From Chlamydomonas reinhardtii (lineage: Eukaryota > Chlorophyta > Chlorophyceae > Chlamydomonadales > Chlamydomonadaceae), in contig NC_057015.1 in the NCBI RefSeq assembly GCF_000002595.2, positions 4,061,955 through 4,125,954 of the forward strand: a stretch of 64,000 nucleotides of DNA, in the 5' to 3' direction. The notes beneath the pieces were generated by a model. The model ran no database searches. It was given only the letters and a program-made list of their open reading frames with translations, and had not been told where the DNA came from. Positions 38,392 through 48,689 of this stretch are shown one piece after another (within the stretch, counting starts at the first letter, position 1; each line of letters begins with the position of its first letter). Made by a program: the position numbers and the translations under genes.

Positions 38392-39453
38392 TTGCTGCAT
38401 GCCAAGGTATACGTCCAATACGTCAGAGCAGCCTCAGCTGGACTGGGCAACCAAAGCAATGGACGCTCAACGGCGTATGCAGGTTCTCGCCCACCTGCCA
38501 CTGTCTGCCTTCGGGAGAGCGGCAGGGGTATCCGGCTATGCCCTTTCCATGCTCACGTGGCATGCAGAGCACGCTGGCATGCCTGGCGACACAATTGACC
38601 AGCTAGAACGCCTTGCTGCGCGAGCAGCAGATAGGCGACTCGGGCCAAATGACACGGAGCGGCGGCTAACGGGCGTCCCCTCCTCAATGCTGGCTGGGCC
38701 GCCGGTGGTGGGCGGCTTCGGAATGCTGCCGCTCCGAGCGCACCTACGGGGCCGTGAGGCCTTGTGGGCGGCCCGACTCGTCCAGGCAGAAGCTGCCGCG
38801 CCCACGGAGCAACACCACCCCTTGCACCGCGTTGTGGCCCTCAGCCTACAACGGCACCATCCCTCGCTGCGCCCATGGACCATGCTCACAGCCCGCCCTG
38901 ACGTCCGACCCATGGGATGCCAGTTGCCGGGCGACTTGCTGCGCGAGGCTTTGGGCCATCTCCCGCCTGTGAGAGCGGTGAGGACGCCGCCACCAGCGCC
39001 AGGCGACTGGTGCTGGGCAGCACCTTTGTGGGGCAATCCGCTCCTGCCTGAGGGTGACCACACCCGACGGCCTGGCCTTGAGGCGCACCATACACGCCTC
39101 GCAGCGTGTCGCCACCTGCGCACCGTAGGTGACCTGGTGCAAGCACTGACAGCGGCGGCAGCATGGCGGGCAACACGGCCAGTGGGAGCGACTGGAGGTG
39201 TGGCATGGGAGGAATGGGTGCGGCAGCACCTTGACCCAGAGACGCAGCTGCGCGAGCAGCCGGCACTCGAGGGCCTGAATAGCCTTGCAGCAGACATACC
39301 AGAGACCTGGCTGGCAGCAGCACGTGCAGTGCAGGAACGGCTCCAGGCTGGGTTGGGCCCCGCCCTGCCCTCGGAATCGGCAGTGGTTCGGCTGATCATG
39401 CCTTGCCTTGGCTGGAGGATACCTGGCATGCAGCAACCCCTGACGGCCCTGAC
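38392..39453 (+). mobile_element. LINE non-LTR retrotransposon fragment (post-RT region)
   Basis: One open frame from about 38399 to 39440 has the look of the segment after the reverse transcriptase in LINE ORF2: VLAHLPLSAFGRAAGVSGYA, then RRLTGVPSSMLAGPPVVGGFGMLPLRAHLRGREALWAARLV, where 'GGFGMLPL...ALWAARL' is like the GGLGL...ALLAKW block. No RT catalytic FADD box or endonuclease is present, so both ends are missing. It sits exactly between two pieces of the broken coiled-coil gene copy. Assignment rests on pattern alone and the LINE clade is not determined. The frame runs on into the coiled-coil piece at 39454. Confidence 0.55.
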
Positions 39454-39785
39454 AAGGCGGACATACGCGAGGTGCTCACGCGCCTGCTCGCGGCAGACCC
39501 CACCAAGCGCGACGCGGCGGCCGCAGGCGAGGGCGAGGAGGCGGCGGCGGCGGCCCTCGCACGCCCCTCGTTCCCCCTAACGGACATCGGTATCAACGCG
39601 CCCTATATACTGGCTACGCCATCACTCCGCAAATGTTGTGTAAACCCCTCTAGCCTCGGCCGCAGGCGGTGGAGGACTCGGTGATGGACTGGGCCGAGGC
39701 CACGGGCAGCGCCGCGGTGGGGCCCGGCACGCTACGAACCGCGCTGCTCAAGGTCAACGGCAACACAGACGTGGACACGCAGCGT
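39454..39785 (+). pseudogene. 3' pieces of the coiled-coil gene, broken left copy
   Basis: From about 39454 the sequence matches the exon at 63595 onward (KADIREVLTRLLAADPTKRD, then an Ala/Glu stretch AAGEGEEAAA), with about 60 bp of the Ala-coding repeat missing. A second exon-like block (39666-39780: AVEDSVMDWAEATGSAAVG, TALLKVNGNTDVDTQ) is preceded by CCGCAG and followed by GTACGT. It is probably a later exon of the same gene lying right of the window. Everything between exon 2 and this exon is lost and replaced by the LINE piece. Confidence 0.72.
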
Positions 39786-41503
39786 ACGTACGTTTCGTTG
39801 TCTTTTTGCAGGCTTGCTTAATTTGCAGGGATCATATCGGCGAATGTTTGCAGGTGGCGACGATAGTCACCGATTGATTGCTCCAAACTGCACGTACACA
39901 GCCTCTTCTCCATTGTCCTGCTGCCCCCTGCCCTGCGTTTAGTTTGCACGATTGACTGCCCCCGTGATGCTGCCCATTGCCACGCGCAATCCCTAGCTGT
40001 GCCGTATCCCCCCCCCCTTTTGGGGTGCATGACTCCAGGCCTTCTACACATGGCTGTCTCTGAGCCACCTCCTGGCCGCTGCATATGGCCACTTCATGCC
40101 TCACTTTTGGCCAAGGACAGGGGGTTCCAGCGGCTACTCCACGGCCGAAACCTGCGTGGCATGTGGTAAGAAAGCTCAACGGGCTGTACCTATGGGTGTT
40201 GACGGCGGGAGACAGGGGTTCCCCTGGCGGGAGAGTGAGTTTTGGTCGGCGGGAAGCAGGGGAGGAGTGGGCGTGTCGTGTCGGTGTCGACATCGTGCGG
40301 GTCGGGGGCGGAGCCCCCGGAAGAATTTTGGGGGTGAACGAAGCGGCGCCAGCCTGTTTCGTCAACTAAACGAAGCCATTTCAAGGAATTCGGCCACTGA
40401 CGCCGCCCCTGCCTTCGTAAGATACGAGCGCTGAGCAGGCGGCGGCGTGCTTAAGGCAGCACCACTGCCGGCACACAAGCGCGCGAGTGGTGCACAGCCC
40501 CCACGCGATGGCGCAAGCCGCCGCGGTGGTGGGGAGGTGTGGCGGCGGCTGGAGGCGCCGCAGGGCCTCCGGCGAGGCCCTGGGCATGCCTCCCGCGCCG
40601 TGCTGGCGGCTGCGGCGTCAGGGCCGGGCATAGCTGGACCGCCGCTGGGTGATGCGGCACCCGGCGGCGTGCCATACCCTGGCGCTGAGTGCCAGCGTTG
40701 CTAGGCCCCGCCTCTCCCGCAGCGGCACCTGCCGCCACTGCCTGCTCCTGCAGCCTGGCTGACCGCCGTGGCCCATCGCCCGCTGCTGGCTGTAAGGGAG
40801 ACCCGTAGGACCGAAGTTCACGGGCTGGCGTGTTGTCCTGGGTGGCAGCCGCAGACGTGCGGTGAAGCCAACCTCAAGGGCGACGGTGTTGCTGCGGAAA
40901 TGCTGCGCCTGTGTGGCTGTGAGCATCTGGTTTCTCTTCCGGTGGAACAGCGTCACTTCTTGGCCAGCATTTCTTTCAGCGGTGCCTTCTGGTAGTTTCT
41001 TTGCAGGGTTGGTTCTGGTTTTGCTGGGGTTTCTTGGTTTTGTCTTAAGAGCATGGACCTTCGGGCCGCCTGTCTCTTGCATCACGCACTGACTTCTTGC
41101 ATGACGTTGGGTACTTGCGCTGCTTTGGTGTTTTGAGGGGGGGTTGGGTTGTAGGGTCGGGACTATGCTTTGTTTTGCTGTGTCTGGAGGGGAGGGGTGG
41201 GGTACGTATCCATATTGCGAGCAGGATTGGGTAAGGACGAGGAGGAGGCTAGCTGCGTCGTGCTCAAGAGTGTCACGAAGGCGGACGCTCCCAAAGCGAA
41301 GCTAGGCGATTTCTCTTAGCTGCCGGGGCTGCGGGAGGAGGGCCTACTAACCTACATGCGCGTGCTCAGCACGGAGCAGGGTGGGGGACTCCTGGGGGTT
41401 TAGAATCTTCCAAATTATACCCCATGTCATCTATACTGCGCGTGTGTTTGTTTCTTTCGCATTCACACAACGATACCCCATGCCTCAACAGAGTATAGCA
41501 GCT
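39786..41503. other. accessory DNA of unknown origin
   Basis: No gene is firmly supported. Near 40039-40170 a possible exon after CCAG reads FYTWLSLSHLLAAAYGHF and then ETCVACG, ending at a GTAAG donor. It could be one more exon of the broken gene copy or part of a transposon. GGGCGGAGCCCCCGGAAG near 40306-40324 is a short palindromic word. 40440-40740 is very GC-rich with long overlapping frames on both strands and no recognisable protein. Confidence 0.4.
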
Positions 41504-41901
41504 TGCAAGTTATTTGACATGGTCAGGTTGCGACATATGGACATGTGAATTGCGACATACGACATTGCGACATAACGCACATACAGCCCAAACGCATCCA
41601 AACCCGCCAAACATATTGTGGATGCATTCAATATGCCTCTGGTAAGCGTGGAACGCCGTGGCACACAACAAAACGTGTCACGGTTGCCACGGTGGTGGTG
41701 GCGTGGCGTAGGGTGCGGCCAGTGGGAGGAGCTTGTGGCTATGCTAGCGCAATGCACCGCCGCAAAGCTGGGAGATGTTACTTGCATGAGCTCCAGGACG
41801 CGTAGCTATGCAAATGTGGGCGAGTCTTGGTATGTCGGTATGTCGTATGTTGCTATGTCACATGTCGCATGTCGCAACCTTGCCATGTCAAACAATTTGC
41901 A
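41504..41901. mobile_element. MITE-like element with ~65-bp imperfect terminal inverted repeats
   Basis: The left end (TTGCAAGTTATTTGACATGG, then GTTGCGACAT words) and the right end (ATGTCGCAACCTTGCCATGTC, then AAACAATTTGCA) are imperfect reverse complements for about 65 bp. Each arm holds several GCGACATA/TATGTCGC words, so the arms can also pair internally. The ~400-bp length, absence of a coding frame and terminal inverted repeats fit a non-autonomous DNA transposon. No convincing target-site duplication could be defined. Confidence 0.68.
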
Positions 41902-44670
41902 CACAGCCATACAGAGCAATGAGAGCGTTCGAAATCATACTCGGAATGTGAGAAGGGTTTCTGGGTGCTTAGACGTGCGACACTAGATATGGGCCCCAAA
42001 ACTAGGATGCCTCCCACCCCCAGCGTGCCCGGTACGTACGGTTGGCTTGCCCCTTCCCCCGAAGGGGGAGGGGCGAAAGCCATTGCGGTCGCATCGAGTC
42101 CCAGGCGGGGCCCCCTCGGTTATTCCAGTTTTATGTGCAGTTACGTCGGGAAACCCGAACGTAGCCAGAATTCTTGTGCAAATAATACGCCATTCAATTT
42201 GTCCCAAGCGATGCATAACTTTGCGGAAACGCAAGGGAGACGTCAGACTAGAGGCGAAGGGATTGGAGGCGTTGGAGGATCCCGGCGCTCGATAGCGCCA
42301 TCAATAGCGCCATCGGGTTGCTTGTCAACCGCGGACTTGTGGTAGACGATGATACTTCAAGGCAATAAACGTTTGACAAAACATTGTGAGTGCGAAGCGC
42401 TTGCGACCTCGCCGATCGGCAAAAGCAGCGACGCCGTTTGCTTCAACTCGATACATCAGCAGCGCTGATTCTGTGGTATCAACGGTGCATACTATCGTGG
42501 TGACGATTTCGCGGAATCATGTGCAACATCTCGGGGCCCCCCACCCCCCCACCCCCCCGCCCCCGCCCCCGCCCCGCCCGCGCTCTCTCGCCTTGGCTCG
42601 CACACAGTCCGGGCACCGGGCATCCCTCCCCCCGCACCCCCCTCCCACCCCGTTCGCACAACTGCGACTGCGCGGAACTGGATGCTGGGAATGAGCCCAT
42701 AGCCGATAGCTGCACGATAGCGATAGAGCGATAGCTGGGATCGGGGGTAAAATCTCGTCATGCCTGGCCTCCAATGGTGCGCAATGCGACAGGGGGAGGG
42801 GGCAAGCCGGGGTACTGCGTAGCGGTAGGTGTTTCGTCAGTAGCTGCCCAAGATTTTGTGTTGAAGATTTCGGAGAAGCCATGCCAAATGCAGAAAAGAT
42901 GCGTGGGTATGGAGGGGTAGGTCCATATTAAACATTTGTGGATACAGGTGACCCGGGGTATTGTTGCACTTTTCCACATATTGGGCCATAAGGTGGAGGG
43001 CGGTGTGCCCGTGGCGCAGGGCTCCTATCTTAATGTCTCCAGACATTAATTGGCCATTTTGGCCGTTTCCTAGACATTCCTCCCGGGGGCTAATGTCTGG
43101 GGCGAGACTTTGTTGGCCCGGGTTTGGGGCGGGTTTTGTCCCGATTCCTATGGAGGAGCCCCCAAACCGCCATGTGCCCAGACAAAAGACGGCGGCCACC
43201 GGGCCGGTTTTGTCTGGAGCTAGACATTACCCCAAAAACAAGATACGACCCCTGCCGTGGCGAGGTGTTGTGGTGTACTGGTGGTTTGGTCAGTTTCCGG
43301 CTCGGTTTCCCTTTGTGGTGCCTCGGCACCGACGTTTCCGGACATGGGCCTCCGGGCCAAGACATTGCGCGTCTGTGACGCCGACGAGAAAATGTGTGGT
43401 GCTTGCGTTTGATGGGGATGTCGGCAGACCTCTGGCCTGTCGCGCCTTGTTGTGCGTTGGTGCTGCCGCCAAAAGACCTAAACGAGATGAGGGGTGTTAC
43501 GTGGCGGTGGGGCTTTGGCGGGCTTCGGCTTGGCTTCGACTCATGTGCGTAGCACTATGAAGGTCGGCAGTCAACCAGGGGGCGGGTGTTGTTTCTCTGG
43601 GTCGCAGATGGCCCTTCGCGGCGTGGGTGCGGCGTGCCCCCGCTTGTCGGGCTGTCCCTTCAATTGTACTCCGCATCCATAAGCCCACCATGAAGTTAGT
43701 AACTGGCACGCGCTTTGGGCCACTGGTCCACAAGAGGGTTCTGCAGAAGGAGTTACAGCCGGGGACCGGGGTTTTGCAGGTAGCACATGTACGGCGTGAT
43801 GGCGCGCGGAGGGTGCGGTATGGCTTCCCGCACATGTTGCACGCCGCACTCTGCCCGCCCGCACACATCGTATTTACACTAAAAGCATGTGCTCCACGGT
43901 CTTTGACAGCAACTTAGCTGTTGCCTGCCCGCCCAACGTCATGGTTTCGTCTCGTGCGTATGAGGGTGAGGTGGGGTTCAAGGAACAAGGTGTGGCCTGC
44001 CGCAAACTAACTCAGCCGTGGTCCGCCTCACCTAGTGAACGTATTCGCACTATGCAGCTGCAATACACGTAGTTGCTGGCATTTCTTTGGGGTTCTTGGG
44101 TATGATGCCGCGAAAATGTTAGCATGCCGCACCAAACGAAAATTGCAAACAGCATCAAACTCGTCGGGACGCTATACAGAAATCTATTATAATATTGTTA
44201 ATGACTTTTGGCGCCTTCTGCGATGTGCGAAGCGGCACTAAGTCCGGTCAACCGACCGCCGACGCATTCGTGCATGTCGAAAAACCCTGGGTGCCCGGCA
44301 AGTGGCCAACTCCAAATGTGACCCGGCAGCCTTCATGGGTATGGTCGGTACAGCTGAAGTCCGGGAGGAGGGCCCGAAACTCTAAGAGCCCAGTACGCAC
44401 GGGGCCCGGGACAACAATACCCCCGGTTCAACAATACCCAGGGTCACCTGTAGACATCCCGACTTTCACACAACGATGATCCCGACATGTCAGGAATTTG
44501 TCCCACAACACTATTGGCGGCGACAATATGCACTGACCACCGGCAAATGCTCTTGCAGAGTAGCTAACGTGCATCTTATACCCACAGGAATGGCCAAGTC
44601 CAGCATGACAGCATCACCACTTCTCATCCCAGGAACGCCAGCCAATGGTCTGATCTACAGCCTTCCCAAT
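41902..44670. other. 2.8-kb gene-poor interval
   Basis: This holds a C-rich run (42538-42580), a 20-bp perfect palindrome at 43030-43049 with repeated AGACAT(T) words to 43230, and weak open frames. On the minus strand near 43750-43850 a cysteine-rich peptide (CNMCGKPYRT...CATCKTPVPGC) might be a zinc-ribbon fragment, but no family could be named. The rest shows no gene, tRNA or transposon end that I can support. Confidence 0.4.
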
Positions 44671-44821
44671 GGACTCAGGTCAAAGTGCAATGTGCATGAG
44701 ATAAATGTGCGTGTGCGTAGTACGGTGGCTGTGCACCAACGCTCTGGTGCACTAGGTGCACAGCCACCGTACTACGCACACGCACATTTATCTCATGCAC
44801 ATTGCACTTTGACCTGAGTCC
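44671..44821. repeat. perfect 67-bp inverted repeat with 17-nt loop (foldback)
   Basis: The left arm 44671-44737 (GGACTCAGGTCAAAGTGCAA at its start) is an exact reverse complement of 44755-44821. The loop is 44738-44754. Perfect identity over 67 bp in otherwise unstructured DNA is not expected by chance and implies a very recent origin or selection. A transcript would form a long perfect hairpin, the type of precursor from which green algae make small RNAs. An assembly foldback artefact or the tip of an inverted-repeat transposon are alternatives. Confidence 0.93.
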
Positions 44822-45627
44822 ATCAATCAGCTGCACCGGCTTGTGCTTGACAGCCGAAAGCCTTGAAGCCTTACCGCCGCGGTCTCCCATGAACTGCACT
44901 GATACGCTGGCAGTACTGCAGTTACCGGCCAGCGGAACCAGCTGTTGATGGCGTCCTTCATGTCAAGTAGAGAACCTCCTGGTGCAACTAGCGGCCCTTC
45001 AGTGCGCAACTGCGGGCAAGCCGGGGAGAGGCGGGCAGGGGCAGGGATTAGAATGCTGGGGCTCAGGAGTCGTGCAGAGCAGCACAGCAGAGAAACAGCA
45101 CGACTGTTTGGGCTCTGGTAGTATGGACGGAGGTTTCAGAGGCTTTGAGCCCGCACCCAGTACTCTTCTCCAACTACCAATGCAGCTTGCCCCTTCACTC
45201 ACCATTGCCACACAACAGCCTACCGTCACTCCACGACAGTCAGCATGCTCACAGAACACACGTGTGGCTGCACGGTGCGTGGAAAGGGACGACAGGGCTT
45301 TGTCAGGGCTCGCTTACGTGACTTGAAGGACCACGGTTGATGTACGGACAGCGAGGTGCCTTCGTGTAAACATGAAGAAAGCGTGCACCTCCCTAAACAT
45401 TCTCCACCACTTCACCCACACCCACACACCCCGCCCAGCGACGCGTTCCGATGCCACCACGCCGTCCCACCACACCCAACGCTGCCTCCCGCCGCACCGG
45501 ATGGTCCCTTGTAGTGCTGCAGCAGCACCGCGCCCCAGGCGTCGCTACCAGCAGTCCAGCATTGCAGAGGTAAGGGCGCCCACTCCCCTGAACTCCTCCT
45601 CATTCCTCCCCAGCACTGCTCCTCAGC
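44822..45627. other. interval downstream of the minus-strand SIM/cysteine gene
   Basis: No gene is supported on either strand. It would contain the 3' UTR of the minus-strand gene ending at 45628. The plus-strand Pro/Arg-rich frames near 45372-45780 are shadows of that gene's Gly- and Ala-rich coding strand. Confidence 0.4.
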
Positions 45628-47841
45628 TCACCTCTCGTTGGCGGTCAGGTCCACCACCGCCGCCTCCTCGTTGGCGGTCAGGCCCACCACCGCCGCCGCC
45701 GAGCCGCCGCCGCCGCTGCCACCACTGCCACCGGCGCCGCCCTTCATCGCCTTCTTCTTCGCCCGCCAGTTCTGCTGGATGATACGGTTTTTGCAGCGCT
45801 TGCAGTCGCCGCACTTGCCGCATTTGCTGGGCACCCCGCCCGCCGCCCTGCCGGCCTTCACCGCCTCCGCGTGCGCCGGGTCGTACAGGCCGACCCCGCG
45901 CGCGAAGGCGGTGGCGCCGCCCGCCTTGCCACGGATGCTGCAGGCCTCCAGGTAATCCGATTCCTGAATGTCCAGCGGCATCATGGGCGGCGGCTGAGAG
46001 CAGGCCGGTACCGCTGCCGCCAGCGCCGCCGCCGCGGCACTCGTGGCGGCGGCCATCGCCTCTAGCTGCGCAGAGCTGCATGAGCCGAGGTCCGTGACCA
46101 TCGTGCAGCTCCAGTTGGTGGGCGTGGCGCCGGCTGGCAGCAGCATTGGCGGAACCCCGTGCCACCACCGGCGCCCACACTCGGGTACTCGGTCTCCACG
46201 TGCCCCAGGCCCACCCCAGATGTGGCCGTGACCGACCAGCTGGTGCACCTCTGCACGGGCGGGAGGAGTGGGGCGTGGGACTCAGCGTCAGGAAGCAGGA
46301 ACGGGGTCATGGGACCCATGCCTCATACATCCCTCCCGCCCGCCCACCTGCCGGCCGGCTCTCTCCACGGGGAACAAACAGGAAGTCTACGGGCGTGGCG
46401 CGCCCGACACTGTCGCAGCGCGTGTGGCCACCCGCTCCGCGGAAATCGCTGTCATATTGGCCGCCCATACCACAGCCTGTGTGAAGGAGGGTCGCGGTGT
46501 CGGTGGGCCCTCGGTGGGTCGCGGTCGGTCCCCGAACTGCAACTCACCGTCCGGGCGGCCCAGGACGAAGCTGTTCTTGATCACGGCGCCCGCCGCGTCC
46601 ACCGCGCCCTGGTGGGGGCCGACGAACTCCGCAAACGGCTCCGAGGCGTCCAGCAGCGCGTCGAAACCCTTCTGCTGCAGCGCACCTGCGAGGCACGGCA
46701 CGGCACATTACGAAACAAACAGCAAGGGGTGCAAGCAGGAGCAGCCACTCAACAGCAGCCGATGCTTGCGCCCGTTCCCTTCACGCGCAGAACAGAAACA
46801 CAGGTTGTGGTGTCATTGCAGTCGGAGAACCAGCGCTGGGACGTCTTTCTGGCGCTGCAGTTCAGTCAGCACCAGGACTGGTTTGAGCAGCGCTCCTTGG
46901 GTTTGGCAGAACTCCCGTTGCTGAACAAGGGGCCGAACACCTATTTCGAAGCCGGCAACAACGCTGCGCACAGCCCCCCGCCCGCTGTCGTGAGCCGAAT
47001 TGTCGGCTTCGAAATNNNNNNNNNNNNNNNNNNNNNNNNNNNNNNNNNNNNNNNNNNNNNNNNNNNNNNNNNNNNNNNNNNNNNNNNNNNNNNNNNNNNN
47101 NNNNNNNNNNNNNNNGAGGTGAACGACTGCAATGACACTTCCGCACACTCCTCATTCGTAGGCGACCGCCCACAGCCGGCGCCACGAGTCGCCTTCCTCC
47201 CCGACAATTCGGCTCACGACAGCGGGCGGGGGGCTGTGCGCAGCGTTGTTGCCGGCTTCGAAATAGGTGTTCGGCCCCTTGTTCAGCAACGGGAGTTCTG
47301 CCAAACCCAAGGAGCGCTGCTCAAACCAGTCCTGGTGCTGACTGAACTGCAGCGTCAGAAAGACGTCCCAGCGCTGGTTCTCCGGCGTCGGTCCGAACGC
47401 GGCCTGAATCTTCTTGTGCACCTCGTCATTGACGGCGCGGAAAGCTACCGCTTTGAAGGCCTCGAGGTCGTTCACCCGCGATTGCAGCGCCTGCAGCTCG
47501 GCCCGGGTCTCAGCGGCCCGGGTCTCAGCGGCCCGGAGCTCAGCGCGAAACGCACGAACCTCGTCGCGATAGGTTTGGGAGAGCTCCGCAACGAAGCTGC
47601 CTCCCCGGTTGCAAAACTCTTCTGCTGTGTCGTTGAAGCTATCGACGGAAGACTCGGAACCGTGCTCGCTTGTGCGGGCGCGGAGGTTCAGATTCGAGGA
47701 ATGCCCGTCAAAGCAGCCCGACTGCTTCATCGCTGTGGCAATGCTTTTGCGAGTGTTGTTGCTTTTGATACGGGCAGTCCTGTTGAGCTCTACTTGAACG
47801 GTTTCTGTGCTGAAGCCTACAGTCAAAAGCACAGTGCTCAT
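45628..47841 (-). CDS. Protein with coiled coil, CxxCxxCxxC cluster and tandem SIM-like motifs; model interrupted by assembly gap
   Basis: Minus strand. The N-terminal part (47841 to about 47152) starts MSTVLLTVGFSTETVQVEL, has a coiled coil with repeated RAAET units (about 47505-47545), then a conserved-looking region ENQRWDVFLTLQFSQHQDWF and LPLLNKGPNTYFEAGN. The frame then meets a stop or splice site near 47152, and a 100-N gap follows. After the gap comes an exon at about 46686-46552 (LQQKGFDALLDASEPFAEF, FVLGRPDG) with good splice sites. The last exon (about 46257-45628) carries YDPAHAEAVKAGRAAGGVPS, then KCGKCGDCKRCKN and a basic NWRAKKKAMKGG, a Gly-rich stretch, and two repeats VVGLTANEE / VVDLTANER before the stop. 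VVDLT is a SUMO-interacting motif type; the cysteine cluster could bind zinc. No family is recognised; a nuclear role is inferred. Whether both halves belong to one gene is unproven. Confidence 0.5.
46824..47383. repeat. 183-bp inverted duplication around the assembly gap
   Basis: 46824-47006 is a near-perfect reverse complement of 47201-47383, which encodes the WDVFLTLQFSQHQDW region on the minus strand. The left copy then continues with GGCTTCGAAAT up to the N run, a word also found at 47252-47262. This suggests a foldback or a mis-joined read rather than a true duplication, though a real template-switch event cannot be excluded. Confidence 0.88.
47016..47115. other. assembly gap, 100 N
   Basis: A run of exactly 100 N, the usual placeholder for a gap of unknown size. 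Sequence order and distance across it are not established. Confidence 0.99.
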
Positions 47842-48689
47842 TATGCGTGCATACCTACGGTCCAGTCAACGTAAGTATTACTATGTGGAGGAAAAGGCAC
47901 CCTGGTTGGTGCGGGTGGTGGAGTGGTGGACGCATTGACTCCATTGCTGGCCTCCTCTTTGCCCCGATGGCCGGCTACCGCCGAGTCTTCGTTTATCCTG
48001 CTTTTAGCATTCCGACTGGCCTACAGCGGCGAGATAGGTGCGCCAAAAAAAGAAATCGGTATTCGGGCTACGGCGTTGGCTATGACATGCCACCACGGAC
48101 ACGCACACGTAAGTTCGCAAGGGTAAGGCAACCTCCTTGCCACGCACGTTCCTCTTCTCTGGTGCTCCCCACATCTCTCTGCGCAGTTCACAATTTGAAA
48201 CCCTCGGGGGATGGGGGGAAGCAGCATATTCAAAAGGGGCTTGTAAGCTGACGGGTCGGCGGCCGAGCCGTGGGCCTCCAGCCGGCGGCCATCACGCGCC
48301 GCCTATCCCGCTCACTGGTCTGCCCAGCCAGTCACAATCCGCGCCGGGCAGAAACTCCCCCCTCATATCCCACTGCTGTTACCCCGTCGTCTTCGCCTAC
48401 ATGCACCTAAACAACTTGCGGATGTAAACCAGAGGTCTTATCCTATCTATACCAATATGCGTAGAAATTTCCGTCAAATCCGCTGAAATCGTACACCTTT
48501 TTTGGGTCAAGCATGGTCAATGTGCGCTTTCCAGGCCTTTGGCAACCCCCCATGTACGATTTCGGGGGGTTTGGGAGGCTTGCCCCCAAGACAATGCTCT
48601 GAGCGTACAAGAAATCAACACATCTCATGGTGATGTCCTCAATCCGCTCATGCCTGGTTGTTTCTCCTCGCATCCGTCTCTCTTAGTGC
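47842..48689. other. gene-poor interval
   Basis: This is upstream of the minus-strand gene ending at 45628 and would hold its promoter. A few short frames exist, none supported by motif or splice structure. No repeat was noticed. Confidence 0.4.

Noticed and set aside
40039-40170. Possible zinc-ribbon exon (FYTWLSLSHLL...ETCVACG)
   Set aside because: Only one CxxC pair is visible and neither a partner exon nor a family could be identified; left as unassigned DNA.
43497-43868. Cysteine-rich minus-strand frame (CNMCGKPYRT, CATCKTPVPGC)
   Set aside because: Suggestive of a zinc ribbon but without neighbouring domain or splice support; the opposite strand is equally open.
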